64,000 nucleotides of DNA from positions 1-64,000 of the forward strand of contig DASVCS010000025.1 of the NCBI GenBank assembly GCA_036381495.1. Reading direction: 5' to 3'. The notes under the pieces were generated by a model. The model was not told the origin of the DNA and made no database searches. It was given only the letters and a program-made list of their open reading frames with translations. Source of the DNA: DASVCS01 sp036381495 (lineage in GTDB: Bacteria > Gemmatimonadota > Gemmatimonadetes > Longimicrobiales > RSA9). Positions 25,680 to 34,399 of this stretch are shown piece after piece (position 1 is the stretch's first letter; each line of letters begins with the position of its first letter). A program made the translations under genes and the position numbers.

Positions 25680-25857
25680 GATCGCCACGATACCGCGCGC
25701 GGCGCTCACCGTCAAGCGCGGTGTCGGAACGGGTCGCGAGCGCGCGATCGCGCCGCCGGATCCGGCACCGCGTCGCCCATGCGGTGTACGTTTTGCGGAT
25801 CCCGGGCCGCCTTGCGCGGATCTCCGGGCCACTGAGCGCGGGATGTGCACGGTTTTC

Positions 25858-25887
25858 TTGACGCACGCGTTCGACCGCCGATACACT
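25858..25887 (+). promoter_or_regulatory. Promoter of the glutamine synthetase gene
   Basis: TTGACG at 25858-25863, 18-base spacer, TACACT at 25882-25887, about 43 bases before the start codon. No sigma-54 GG-N10-GC element is seen in this position. The leader is too short for a riboswitch. Confidence 0.5.
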
Positions 25888-25930
25888 GTCGCCCGCGCCG
25901 GTGCCGCGGATTCACAGGAAGAGAGGAGTC

Positions 25931-27382
25931 ATGGGGAGTCCGACCCGAACGAAGCGGACGGTCTCGGCCGAGGGGACCCCGCCGATCCAGCCGGAGCTGC
26001 TCCCGCAGTACAAGGTGCGCACGCCCGCGGAGTGGCCGAAGCTGGGGCGCACGACGGGCGCGACGCGTGAAGACCTGCGCCGACTCGCGGCCGACCTGGG
26101 GATCCGGTTCCTGCGGCTCCAGTTCACGGATGTGACGGGGATCATCAAGAACGTCGAGGTCCCCGAGAGCCAGTTCGACAAGGCCTTGAACGGCGACATC
26201 ATGTTCGACGGCTCGTCGATCGAGGGCTTCGTCCGGATCGAAGAGTCGGACATGTTCCTGAAGCCGGACCTGGACACCTTCGCCATTTTCCCGTGGGGCG
26301 ATCCCGGCAACCGCATCGCGCGGGTGATCTGCGACATCTACGGAGCGGACGGCACGCCGTTCCCGGGAGATCCGCGGCGCGTCCTGCGGCGCCAGATCGA
26401 GGCGGCGGCCGCGCTCGGGTACCGCATGATGGCGGGCGTGGAAGCCGAGTTCTTCCTCTTCCACCGGGCCGAAGACGGTACGCCCACGCGGCTGACGCAC
26501 GATTCGGGCGGCTATTTCGACCTGACGCCGGTGGACCTGGGCGAGGTCGCCCGCCGCGACATCGTGAACACGCTCGAGATCATGGGTTTCGAGGTGGAGG
26601 CGAGCCATCACGAAGTGGCGCCCGGACAGCACGAGATCGACTTCCGCTACGAGGACGCGCTCGTCACGGCGGACAACCTGGCGACGTTCCGCTTCGTCGT
26701 GCGCAACATCGCGCTCCAACACGGGCTCCATGCCACGTTCATGCCCAAGCCGGTGGACGGGCAGGCGGGCTCGGGGCTGCACACGCACCAGTCGCTCTTC
26801 GAGGGCGAGCGCAACGCGTTCCACGACCCGGACGCGCCCGACGGGATGTCGCGGGTCATGCGGTGGTACGTGGGCGGGCTGCTCCGCCACGCGCGCGGCT
26901 TCTGCGCCGTGACGAATCCCCTCGTGAACAGCTACAAACGGCTGGTCCCCGGATTCGAGGCGCCCGTCCACGTCGCCTGGTCGCACCAGAATCGCTCGCC
27001 GATGGTGCGCGTCCCGGCTCGACGCGGCAAGGGGACGCGCCTCGAAGTCCGCATGCCGGACCCCTCGGCGAATCCGTACCTGGCGCTCGCGGTCCAGCTC
27101 GGCGCCGGGCTGGACGGGATCCGGCACCGGACCCCGCCGCCGGATCCCGTCGACAAGAACATCTTCGAGCTGACCGTGCGCGAACGGCGCCGGCACAGGA
27201 TCCAGGACCTGCCTCGCGACCTCGGCGATGCGCTCGTCTTCTTCCAGAAGGATCCACTGATGCGGGAAGTGCTCGGCGACCACGTCTTCGAGCACTTCAT
27301 CGCCGCTAAGGAGCAGGAGTGGGCGGATTATACCGCTCAGGTCCACGAGTGGGAGATCGAGCGCTATCTTGCTCGCTACTGA
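25931..27382 (+). CDS. glnA: Type I glutamine synthetase
   Basis: A 483-residue GSI enzyme making glutamine from glutamate, ammonia and ATP. The latch DVTGIIKNVEVP, DGSSIEGFVRIEESDM, the metal site AGVEAEFFLF, the HHEVAPGQHEIDFRY block, TFMPKPVDGQAGSGLHTHQSL and NPLVNSYKRLVPGFEAPVHVAWSHQNRSPMVRVP are all intact. The region that carries the adenylylated Tyr in GSI-beta enzymes reads DKNIFELTVRERRR, with Phe and no insertion, so GlnE-type control is unlikely and a GSI-alpha type is favoured. A basic extension of about 35 residues precedes the core. GAGGAG sits just before the chosen ATG. Its 3' end overlaps the convergent kinase gene by 77 bases. Confidence 0.96.
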   Translation: MGSPTRTKRTVSAEGTPPIQPELLPQYKVRTPAEWPKLGRTTGATREDLRRLAADLGIRFLRLQFTDVTGIIKNVEVPESQFDKALNGDIMFDGSSIEGFVRIEESDMFLKPDLDTFAIFPWGDPGNRIARVICDIYGADGTPFPGDPRRVLRRQIEAAAALGYRMMAGVEAEFFLFHRAEDGTPTRLTHDSGGYFDLTPVDLGEVARRDIVNTLEIMGFEVEASHHEVAPGQHEIDFRYEDALVTADNLATFRFVVRNIALQHGLHATFMPKPVDGQAGSGLHTHQSLFEGERNAFHDPDAPDGMSRVMRWYVGGLLRHARGFCAVTNPLVNSYKRLVPGFEAPVHVAWSHQNRSPMVRVPARRGKGTRLEVRMPDPSANPYLALAVQLGAGLDGIRHRTPPPDPVDKNIFELTVRERRRHRIQDLPRDLGDALVFFQKDPLMREVLGDHVFEHFIAAKEQEWADYTAQVHEWEIERYLARY

Positions 27383-28526
27383 CCGGCGTGCAGTGCTCGC
27401 GGGGGAAAGTGAGGACCACGCGCGTCCCCTGGTCGGCACCGAGGTAATCGACGCGGCCGCCCAGATCGCCGCGGACCAGTGCATCCACGATGGACCGGCC
27501 GCTGCCGACGACCTCCGAATCGGAATTGGCGGCGGCGGCGTGGACGCCGATGCCGTCGTCGGAGACTTCGAGCCGCACGTCGCCGTTGTGGTCCGCGACG
27601 TGGATGCGGATCGTGCCGGCACGCCCCTCCGGGAAGGCGTGGCGCAGGGCGTTCGTGATCAGCTCGTTGAGCGCCAGCGCGAGCGCAAACCCCTGGCGCT
27701 CCCCGAGCGCCGCCGACTCTCCCGTGAACTGGAGCCGGATCCGCCCGTCCACGTCCATGGTGTTGCGCAGCCGCTGGGCCATCCGTTCCGTGATCTCGCG
27801 CACCGGCACGGCCCGGTAGTTCTGGCGCCGCAACGATTCGTGCACCAGTAGGAACGACCGGAGCCGGTTCTCGAGGCTGAGCAGCGCCTGGTTCGCCGGC
27901 CGGGGCGGCCGCCGGTTCCGCTCCATGCTGACCAGCCCCATGATCACCGACAGGTTGTTGCGAACCCGGTGGTCGATCTCGCGAAGCAGCAGCGCGCGCT
28001 CCTCGGCGTCCGACCGCGCCTGCTCGTACAGCTTGTAGTTCTGTTCCGCGAGATCGGCCAACTGCCGGTTCATCTTCTGGAGCTTGCGCTCCGCCCGATG
28101 CACCCGGAGCCGCGAGCCGATGCGCGCGGTGAGCTCCGCCGCGTGGAACGGCTTGGCGATGTAGTCGTCCGCACCGGCCTCGAAGGTCCGGACGACGTCG
28201 TCGGGCGCGGTCCGCGCCGTCACCATGATGATCGGAAGGAGAGGGTCGTGACGACTCCGGATCTCGCGACAGATGGACCAGCCATCCCGGCCCGGGAGCA
28301 TGGCATCCAACAACACCAGGTCGATCACGCCCAGCCAGGAGAACGCCTCCTCACCGCGCGCCACGGCCACGACGCGAAAGCCCTGTGCCTCCAGGAGGTC
28401 CGTCAGGAGCTGTCGCGCGTACGGCTCATCATCCACCACCAGGATCGTCGCAGGGGTCTCCGCGTCGTCTTCCGAAGAATCGGACCGCTCTCCCGGTGTC
28501 GCTTCGCTTGGCGTGTCCAGTGTCAT
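27306..28526 (-). CDS. Hybrid response regulator and HisKA_2-type histidine kinase
   Basis: A 406-residue cytosolic protein. Residues 26-140 are a receiver (ILVVDDEPYARQLL, VLLDAMLPGRDG, MVTART, DYIAKPF with all conserved residues). A short coiled coil leads to LLLREIDHRVRNNLSVIMGLVSME, the HisKA_2 phospho-acceptor block, then an HATPase domain (LALALNELITNALRHAFPEG, EVSDDGIGV, VGSGRSIVDALV). Kinases of this class often control ANTAR-type antiterminators. It is followed on the same strand by an ANTAR regulator gene upstream at 28580-29170. The C-terminal 30 residues are encoded opposite the end of glnA and look like low-complexity tail rather than domain. Confidence 0.88.
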   Translation of the reverse strand: MTLDTPSEATPGERSDSSEDDAETPATILVVDDEPYARQLLTDLLEAQGFRVVAVARGEEAFSWLGVIDLVLLDAMLPGRDGWSICREIRSRHDPLLPIIMVTARTAPDDVVRTFEAGADDYIAKPFHAAELTARIGSRLRVHRAERKLQKMNRQLADLAEQNYKLYEQARSDAEERALLLREIDHRVRNNLSVIMGLVSMERNRRPPRPANQALLSLENRLRSFLLVHESLRRQNYRAVPVREITERMAQRLRNTMDVDGRIRLQFTGESAALGERQGFALALALNELITNALRHAFPEGRAGTIRIHVADHNGDVRLEVSDDGIGVHAAAANSDSEVVGSGRSIVDALVRGDLGGRVDYLGADQGTRVVLTFPREHCTPVSSEQDSARSPTRGPERYNPPTPAP

Positions 28527-28579
28527 GAAACGGCTATCGAGGCGCTCGGCCGGCCTGCGTCACGGATCGCGGACGCGAC

Positions 28580-29170
28580 CTACTCCTTCTGGAGCAGCGG
28601 TGCCGCCAGAAGAATTTTACGCGCCAGTTCCACCATCGGGGTGTTCTTGTCCTGACTGGTCTTCTGCAAGAACCGGTATGCCTCGCGCTCGGAGAGGTTC
28701 CGGGTGTCCATGAGCAGACCCTTCGCCCGCTCGATCAGCTTGCGCTCTTCGAGCTTGTGCTCGAGTTGGTCGCGCTGGCGTTTCGCCTCGATCCAGTCCT
28801 CGAAGCGGGCGCGTGCGACGGCGATTGCGGGCGAGAGGTCATCCGGGTCGACCGGCTTGACGAGGTAATGGAAGACCGGCGAGCGCGTGGCCTCATCCAC
28901 GGTGCGGCCATCACTGTACGCGGAAAGGATGATGATCGGGATGGGCCGCTCGGCCGCGATCTGGTGTGCGGCTTCCGGTCCCGTCATGGTCGGCATCCGG
29001 ATGTCGAGGAAGGCGAGGTCCGGCCTCGCATCCCGAGCGAGTTCCACCGCTTCACGCCCGTTTGTCGCCGTGGCGACCACCTGGTGTCCGAGGGTTTCGA
29101 GCTGGCTGGTCAGCGCGAGGTTGTGGAGCGCCTCGTCATCGGCAATGAGTACGCGAAGCGAGTCGGCCAT
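28580..29170 (-). CDS. ANTAR-domain response regulator (RNA-binding antiterminator)
   Basis: A 196-residue protein: receiver at residues 5-120 (VLIADDEALHNLAL, LAFLDIRMPTMTGPEAA, IIILSAYSD, YLVKPVDPDDL) then a coiled coil (QRDQLEHKLEERKLIERAKGLLMDTRNLSEREAYRFLQKTSQDKNTPMVELARKIL), which is the ANTAR signature with ERAKGLLM and the S-E-x-E-A-Y-x-x-L-(Q/R) block. Phosphorylated ANTAR proteins bind paired hexaloop hairpins in nascent RNA and prevent termination. GGAAGGAG precedes the ATG at 29170. Together with the next gene, a HisKA_2 kinase, it forms an EutW/EutV-like pair beside glnA, suggesting nitrogen-linked control, but no target hairpins were identified. Confidence 0.9.
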   Translation of the reverse strand: MADSLRVLIADDEALHNLALTSQLETLGHQVVATATNGREAVELARDARPDLAFLDIRMPTMTGPEAAHQIAAERPIPIIILSAYSDGRTVDEATRSPVFHYLVKPVDPDDLSPAIAVARARFEDWIEAKRQRDQLEHKLEERKLIERAKGLLMDTRNLSEREAYRFLQKTSQDKNTPMVELARKILLAAPLLQKE

Positions 29171-29569
29171 GGAACTTACTCCTTCCGGTCGTTGATGGTT
29201 GCGGATCCTGGTGGTTTGAGCCGCATCACGCCCGCGCCATGGTGGCCCGAAAACGCAAGGCGCACCGTCCCTCGATTGGGGAGGCGCGCCGTGACCTCTT
29301 CCCGCGATGTCCGTCGCGTGATCGTGCGCCCCAATGTGACGTGATGGTCGCCGGGACGCAAGGGGGTCGATCGGGGCACGGGATGGCGCGGCGTGGCGGG
29401 CGATCCGGCGGAGGGCGCCGTCCAGTGGGTGGTGGCGGCGGGGCGCTGGAGCGGGAGGTGGGCGGCGGGCGGATGGGTCGGTGCGTGCCCCGGGGTGGCC
29501 CCGGACTTGCACGAATCAGCGGGAGAAAATTACGTTTCCGCCGGTTCGTACGCCTTGATCCCGCGCGTC

Positions 29570-31372
29570 ATGCGCAGCCGATCCGCCATGTTGTCGACGC
29601 TACTCGTCCTGGTTCTGAGCGCGGTGCAGCGCCTCGCAGCTCCGGCGCCGCCCGCGCCGCAGACGGTCCTCGGGCCGGTGGTGGCCGGCTCGGCGGGAGC
29701 GGCCGGAACGGCCGGTGCCGCGGTGTCGGCGCTGCGCGCGGACCTCGAGCGACTGGTGGGGAGTGCGCATTGGCGTGGGGATCGTTGGAGCGTCATGGTC
29801 GTCTCGTTGGATCGGGGCGATACGCTGTTCGCGCACGATGCGGACGTGGCGCTCGCGCCGGCATCGAACATGAAACTGTTCACGTCGGCGGCGGCGCTCT
29901 ACTACCTGGGTCCTTCGTTCCGCTACAGCACGTTCCTGATGTCCTCGGGTCCGATCGAGGGGGGGACGCTGCGAGGAGATCTGGTGCTGTACGGCACCGG
30001 AGACCCGACGTTGTCGGACCGGTTCTACGATACAAAACTCACGGTGTTAGAAGAGTTTGCGGACTCGCTCGCGGCGCTGGGGGTGACGGCGGTGGCGGGG
30101 GACGTGGTGGGGGATGCGTCGTATTTCTGGGGCGGTCCGCCGACGGGGCTGGGTTGGGATGAGAGTTACATGAACACGTGGTACGCGGCGCCGGCGAGTG
30201 CGCTCGCGTTCAACGAGAACATCGTGACGCTCTACATCCGTCCGGCCGAGCGGCCGGGGTGGCGTCCGGAGGTCCGGCTGATCCCGGGCGGCGAGGGGAT
30301 CGCGCTGGTGAACCAGGCGACGACGGTGGCGGGCGGGCGGACGCGGATCTACGCGGATCGCGCGGCATACGACGGGCCGATCGTGCTACGCGGGCAGATC
30401 AACGTGGGGAGCAGCGGAGCCTGGCGGCCGGTCCCGGTGATGGACCCGGCGCGGTTCGCGGCGGCGGTGCTGCGGGAGGTGCTCGAATCGCGCGGGATCC
30501 GCGTGCTGGGCGGCTTCCGTTCCGTGCATCGGCCGGAGGACTCGCTGGTGTCGGGGCGTTCGAGCTTCGCGCCGGCCTTCGATGATCGCACGCGGGTGCG
30601 TGTACTGGCGGTACACCGGTCGCCGTCGCTGGTGCGGATCCTCGAGGTGGTCAACAAGAAGAGCCACAACCTGTTCGCGGAGCAGGTGCTTCGGACGGTC
30701 GGGCGCGTGGCGCTCGGCGAGGGGAGCGTGCAGGGCGGCTTCCGGGCGGTCCGCTACATGTTGGAGTGCGAGACCGGTCTGGACTCGGTTGCGCTGCGCA
30801 TGGTCGACGGCTCGGGGCTCTCGCGGCTCAACCACGTGACGGCGCGGACGGTGGTCGAGCTCCTCTCGTTCATGGCCGCCTCGCCGGTCTGGGCGAGCTA
30901 CTGGCAGACGCTGCCGGAGGCCGGCAACGCGCACGGGCTGCGGCGGATGTACCGGACGGCGGCGGCGGGGAACCTGCGGGCGAAGACCGGGACGATCGAC
31001 CACGTCTCCGCGCTCTCCGGGTACGTGCGGGCGCGGAACGGCGAGCGGCTGGCCTTCAGCATCATCAGCAACCGCGTGCCGTCGACGCCGCGCGCCAAGC
31101 GGATCGAGGACGCGATCGGCGCGCGCCTGGCGGCCTTCGACCGGCCGGCGGTTCGGGTCGCGGGCGGCGGCGTACCGACCGCGCCGGTCGAGCCCGTCGT
31201 CGCCACGACACCGGCGCCGCCCGCTGCGCCGGACGTCTACATCATCCGCCGGGGGGATACGCTCGAGGAGATCGCGCGGCGACACGGCACGACGGTCGCC
31301 GCCCTCGAGGCGGCCAATCCCGGCATCGAGCCGCGGCGGCTGATCCCCGGACGCGAGATCCTGCTCCCGTAG
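29570..31372 (+). CDS. dacB: PBP4-type D-alanyl-D-alanine carboxypeptidase/endopeptidase with LysM
   Basis: A 600-residue protein. Starts at 29570 or 29588 give a signal peptide (MLSTLLVLVLSAVQRLAAPAP). The S13 penicillin-binding core has SNMK near residue 105, KKSHNLFAE (the SxN-type motif) near 365 and AKTGTIDHVSALSGY near 475, all catalytically intact. It trims or cleaves cross-links in peptidoglycan in the periplasm. Unlike E. coli DacB, it ends with a Pro/Ala/Val linker and a C-terminal LysM domain (YIIRRGDTLEEIARRHGTTVAALEAANPG...LIPGREILLP), which should fix it to the cell wall. It is convergent with the NlpC/P60 gene, only 26 bases apart. Confidence 0.92.
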   Translation: MRSRSAMLSTLLVLVLSAVQRLAAPAPPAPQTVLGPVVAGSAGAAGTAGAAVSALRADLERLVGSAHWRGDRWSVMVVSLDRGDTLFAHDADVALAPASNMKLFTSAAALYYLGPSFRYSTFLMSSGPIEGGTLRGDLVLYGTGDPTLSDRFYDTKLTVLEEFADSLAALGVTAVAGDVVGDASYFWGGPPTGLGWDESYMNTWYAAPASALAFNENIVTLYIRPAERPGWRPEVRLIPGGEGIALVNQATTVAGGRTRIYADRAAYDGPIVLRGQINVGSSGAWRPVPVMDPARFAAAVLREVLESRGIRVLGGFRSVHRPEDSLVSGRSSFAPAFDDRTRVRVLAVHRSPSLVRILEVVNKKSHNLFAEQVLRTVGRVALGEGSVQGGFRAVRYMLECETGLDSVALRMVDGSGLSRLNHVTARTVVELLSFMAASPVWASYWQTLPEAGNAHGLRRMYRTAAAGNLRAKTGTIDHVSALSGYVRARNGERLAFSIISNRVPSTPRAKRIEDAIGARLAAFDRPAVRVAGGGVPTAPVEPVVATTPAPPAAPDVYIIRRGDTLEEIARRHGTTVAALEAANPGIEPRRLIPGREILLP

Positions 31373-31398
31373 AGCGGTTCACCCGCGAGCGAACCGGT

Positions 31399-32463
31399 CT
31401 AATCCGGCAGGACTCGACGGGCGTGGACGAAGAGCGGTCGCAGGCGCTCCTCGACGGGATCGGTGCCGCGCAGGTCGTTCAACGCGACGCCGCCGTTCGA
31501 GAGCGCCGAGTGGATGATCTCGCCGCCGCCGAGCGAGATCGCGACGTGGGTGATGGTGCCGGGGCGCTCCGCGAAGTAGAGGAGGTCTCCGGCGCGCAGC
31601 TCGGCGAACTCGGGTCCGGGCTCGACCAGCGCGCCGATCCTCGACTGGAGGTCGGCATCGCGCGGGAGCGCGACGCCGTGCATCCAGTAGCACGATTGGA
31701 CGAACCCCGAGCAGTCGGCGCCGGCCTGCGTGACGCCGCCCCAGAGGTAGGGGGTTCCGATCCAGCGGCGCGCGCTGCGGGTGATGCTCTCCCCGCGCGG
31801 CGGGAACCAGTCGACGAGCCGGTCGGCATCCACGACCTCGCCGCTGCCCAACTGGCCGGTGCGATCGTCCGGGAGGCGGAACCGGCCCGGCGCGTCGCGG
31901 ATCGCCCGCGCGCCCCACGGCAGGCGGATCAGCGTGCGCCCGGCGTCATCCACGAGTTCGGCGCCGATCGAGACCACGGGTTCGCCGCCCACGCCGCGCT
32001 CCCACGCCTGCGCCCAATCCGCCTCGCCGACGCGCAGGTACCCGTGGTGCACCCAGCCGATGTAGCCATCCTCGCCGCGGACGCGCCACCAGGCGTCGTG
32101 CCGCGCGAGGAGATCCAGCCGGTGGCCGAGTACGTACTGCGACACCTGCGCGGAGGAGACGCGCGGCTCTCCGTGGACCGGCGCGATGGCGGCGCGCACC
32201 AGGCCGGAGGTCTCGGCGCCCAGGGCGGGGTCCGGCAGGCGGATGACGTCGTCGATCACCGCCGCGCCATCCAGCCGCTCGGCGGCGAGTGCCACGAGGG
32301 CCTCGACCGCTGCCGGCTCCGTGGTCTGGCCGACGAGCGCGATGCCATCCGGCCGGGCTTCCGCACGGACTTCGAAGACGGCCATCCTCGGATCGGGCAC
32401 CCGCTCGGCGGCGATTTCCGCGATGAGCGTGTCCAGTCCCGTCATGCGTTCGGTATCCGACAC
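31399..32463 (-). CDS. NlpC/P60 (C40) cell-wall hydrolase with SH3 domains
   Basis: A 354-residue protein. I chose the GTG at 32463 (VSDTERMTG) because GGGAGGGG lies upstream at suitable distance; longer frames give Arg/Pro-rich sequence. Residues 90-160 and about 165-230 are SH3-like (VSQYVLGHRLDLLARHDAWWRVRGEDGYIGWVHHGYL), and the C-terminal third is a C40 peptidase with WIGTPYLWGGVTQAGADCSGFVQSCYW (Cys nucleophile), GDLLYF and THVAISLGGGEIIHS (His). This family cuts gamma-D-Glu-diamino acid bonds in muropeptides. There is no signal peptide in this start choice, so it may act on imported muropeptides in the cytosol, like YkfC-type recycling enzymes. Confidence 0.88.
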   Translation of the reverse strand: MSDTERMTGLDTLIAEIAAERVPDPRMAVFEVRAEARPDGIALVGQTTEPAAVEALVALAAERLDGAAVIDDVIRLPDPALGAETSGLVRAAIAPVHGEPRVSSAQVSQYVLGHRLDLLARHDAWWRVRGEDGYIGWVHHGYLRVGEADWAQAWERGVGGEPVVSIGAELVDDAGRTLIRLPWGARAIRDAPGRFRLPDDRTGQLGSGEVVDADRLVDWFPPRGESITRSARRWIGTPYLWGGVTQAGADCSGFVQSCYWMHGVALPRDADLQSRIGALVEPGPEFAELRAGDLLYFAERPGTITHVAISLGGGEIIHSALSNGGVALNDLRGTDPVEERLRPLFVHARRVLPD

Positions 32464-32545
32464 CAACGGCCCCTCCCGTGAACGCTGCATTAAGGTACCG
32501 GGCGGTGCCGGTCGGGGCAATCGGGAGGGCTCTGCGGCGGCGCGC

Positions 32546-32839
32546 TCAGGCGCGGCGGACGGCGGCGGCCAGGCGGTGCAGTCGAAGCAGATAGAGCGAG
32601 CGCGGGGTGTGCCGGATGCAGGGATGGAACTGATGGCAGGCGCGGCAGTCGAGGTCGAAGCCGGCCACGTCGCCGGGGAGGATCGCGGCGAAGCGCGTGC
32701 CCGGCTGCGCCGCGAGCGGCCGGCCGCAGCGCGGGCAGCGCACGCCGCGGCCGGGGCCCTCGAGGAGCTGGGCGTGGATCGCGCCGCGGTCACGACGGCT
32801 GAACTGTCGCCACGTCCGAAAACGCCTGCCCGCTCGCAT
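32546..32839 (-). CDS. Small zinc-ribbon-like protein
   Basis: A 97-residue protein from the ATG at 32839, which has GGAGGG about 6 bases upstream. It contains two cysteine pairs, VRCPRCGRPL and DLDCRACHQFHPC, and a basic C-terminal helix (RSLYLLRLHRLAAAVRRA). This suggests one zinc ribbon and possible nucleic-acid or protein contact. It is not a family I recognise. It lies between the NlpC/P60 gene and the BNR lipoprotein gene, on the same strand as both, with gaps of 80 and 71 bases. Confidence 0.6.
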   Translation of the reverse strand: MRAGRRFRTWRQFSRRDRGAIHAQLLEGPGRGVRCPRCGRPLAAQPGTRFAAILPGDVAGFDLDCRACHQFHPCIRHTPRSLYLLRLHRLAAAVRRA

Positions 32840-32910
32840 CTCGGAGCCCTCCTGCCAGGGAAATGCCGGAACCGAGCGGTGCAAGGTGCGTTCCCGTCGT
32901 GGCGAGCGGC

Positions 32911-34329
32911 TCAACGCGCCAGGGCGACGCGGACCGCGGCGCCGTCGAGCCATGTGACCGCACGCACGGCGGCGGCGGCCGCGACGGACGGCGCGCGCCC
33001 GGCCAGTGCCGCATCGACGTCGACGGGGTCGGACTCCCCGGCCGGCACCCGGGCGAGGTGTACGGTCCGTTCGACCGCGCGCCGATCGTCCCACGCCACC
33101 CAGACGGCGCCCGTCTCATCGGCGGCGAGCGTGATCTGGGAAGGCGGTACCCACGCGTCGGCCAGGACCGCGTCGGGCGTGCCGAACGAGCGGCCGCCGT
33201 CGGTCGAGACGGCGTGGTACAGGCCGGGGCCGCCTTCCCGGCCCGTGTACCACCCCACGTGCAGGCGGCCGGCGGCGTCGACGGCAATGGACGGTCCGGC
33301 GTGCGGACAGGCCTCGAAGAACCACTCGTCGGCGTGCACGCGCACCGGCGCCTCGAAGCCGGCCGCGCCGGGCTCCATGCGCGCGACGACGATGTCCCGG
33401 AGATTGCCGTCGAACACCTTCCGCCATGCGACATAGACCGTGCCATCCGCACCCAGCGCGAGCGACGTGCGGCAGCACGGGCACGCATCGCGGTCCACCA
33501 CCACGCTTGGCCCGAAGCTCCGCCCCTGGTCGGTCGAGCGTGCGAACCGGATCTCCGGCCCCGGGCCCGCGCTCTCGCCGTGGTGGCCCATCGACGCCAT
33601 GGACGACGCCTTCGTGCCCTGCCCCGCCCCGCCCGTCGCGGCCATCTCGCTCGCCCGGGTGCGCGAATCGATCCACGCGACGTAGACCGTACCGTCCGGG
33701 CCGACCAGCAGGTTGTGGAACGTGTGCGACGTGGGCGTGCCCCCCGCGTCGTCGTTGACGTAGATCGCAGGCTCGAAGGTGCGCCCGCCATCCACCGACC
33801 GCGCAAAACGCAGGTCGCTCGCCGGGAAGCGCCGCCCCGGGACGACCGTGTTGTTCTGCCACGCCACGTAGACGTTGCCTTCGGGTCCGACCGCGACCTG
33901 CGCCGGCGCCTGCTCGTGCGGCGCCGCATCGCCGGGGACATCGTTGACCCGGACCGGCGCGGAGAACGCGGTCCCGCCCGGCTCGAGACGGGCGAGGTAC
34001 ACGTTCGCGCCCGCCGTGTCGGTGCCGACCCACGCGACGTAGAGTGTGCCGTTCCTCGCATCGATGGCCGCGGTCGGCCGCGTGCCACCCGCCTGGACCA
34101 CGGTCATCGGCGGCCCGAACGTGGGACCCGACGCCGGACCGCATCCACCGGCCAGGATCGCCACGACGCACAGGATCGAGAACGCGCGCGCGCCGTGGCG
34201 CCTGGACCCGTCCGCGCGCGGGTGTGCGCGGCATCGCGACCGATGGACGCGGGAGCGCCCCGAGATCGGGGATCGGCCCGGTCGTCCGGGCCCGTGGCGC
34301 CGGCCGGCGCCCTCGAACATTCCATCCAT
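32911..34329 (-). CDS. BNR/sialidase-like beta-propeller lipoprotein with Cys pairs
   Basis: A 472-residue protein. The ATG at 34329 has GAGGAGG upstream. A long basic n-region precedes a hydrophobic helix and lipobox (SILCVVAILAGGC, Cys near residue 68). The mature part has repeated BNR/Asp-box blocks such as FARSVDGGRTFEPAIYV, FARSTDQGRSFGPSVVV and HAVSTDGGRSFGTPDAV, typical of a six-bladed propeller. It lacks the arginine triad context of true sialidases, so enzymatic activity is not supported. Unusual are DRDACPCCRTSLALG and WFFEACPHAGPSIAV, giving a CPCC and a CPH motif, and a His/Met-rich loop (KASSMASMGHHGES). These look like soft-metal ligands. It follows the TonB receptor in the same direction, with 70 bases between. 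Confidence 0.75.
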   Translation of the reverse strand: MDGMFEGAGRRHGPGRPGRSPISGRSRVHRSRCRAHPRADGSRRHGARAFSILCVVAILAGGCGPASGPTFGPPMTVVQAGGTRPTAAIDARNGTLYVAWVGTDTAGANVYLARLEPGGTAFSAPVRVNDVPGDAAPHEQAPAQVAVGPEGNVYVAWQNNTVVPGRRFPASDLRFARSVDGGRTFEPAIYVNDDAGGTPTSHTFHNLLVGPDGTVYVAWIDSRTRASEMAATGGAGQGTKASSMASMGHHGESAGPGPEIRFARSTDQGRSFGPSVVVDRDACPCCRTSLALGADGTVYVAWRKVFDGNLRDIVVARMEPGAAGFEAPVRVHADEWFFEACPHAGPSIAVDAAGRLHVGWYTGREGGPGLYHAVSTDGGRSFGTPDAVLADAWVPPSQITLAADETGAVWVAWDDRRAVERTVHLARVPAGESDPVDVDAALAGRAPSVAAAAAVRAVTWLDGAAVRVALAR

Positions 34330-34399
34330 GACCAGCCTCCTCGCCGTTCGCCGTGTTCCGCCCCACCACCACGCGGGTGCCGGTGCGGCGTGCACGGCT

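Noticed and set aside
29176..29379. 67-codon minus-strand frame upstream of the ANTAR regulator gene
   Set aside because: GTG start without Shine-Dalgarno sequence, no recognisable motif; possible but not supported. The rest of the 400-base gap before dacB holds no clear gene.
32911..34329. True sialidase activity of the BNR lipoprotein
   Set aside because: Asp-box repeats alone define a propeller; the catalytic Arg triad, Tyr/Glu pair and acid Asp are not evident.
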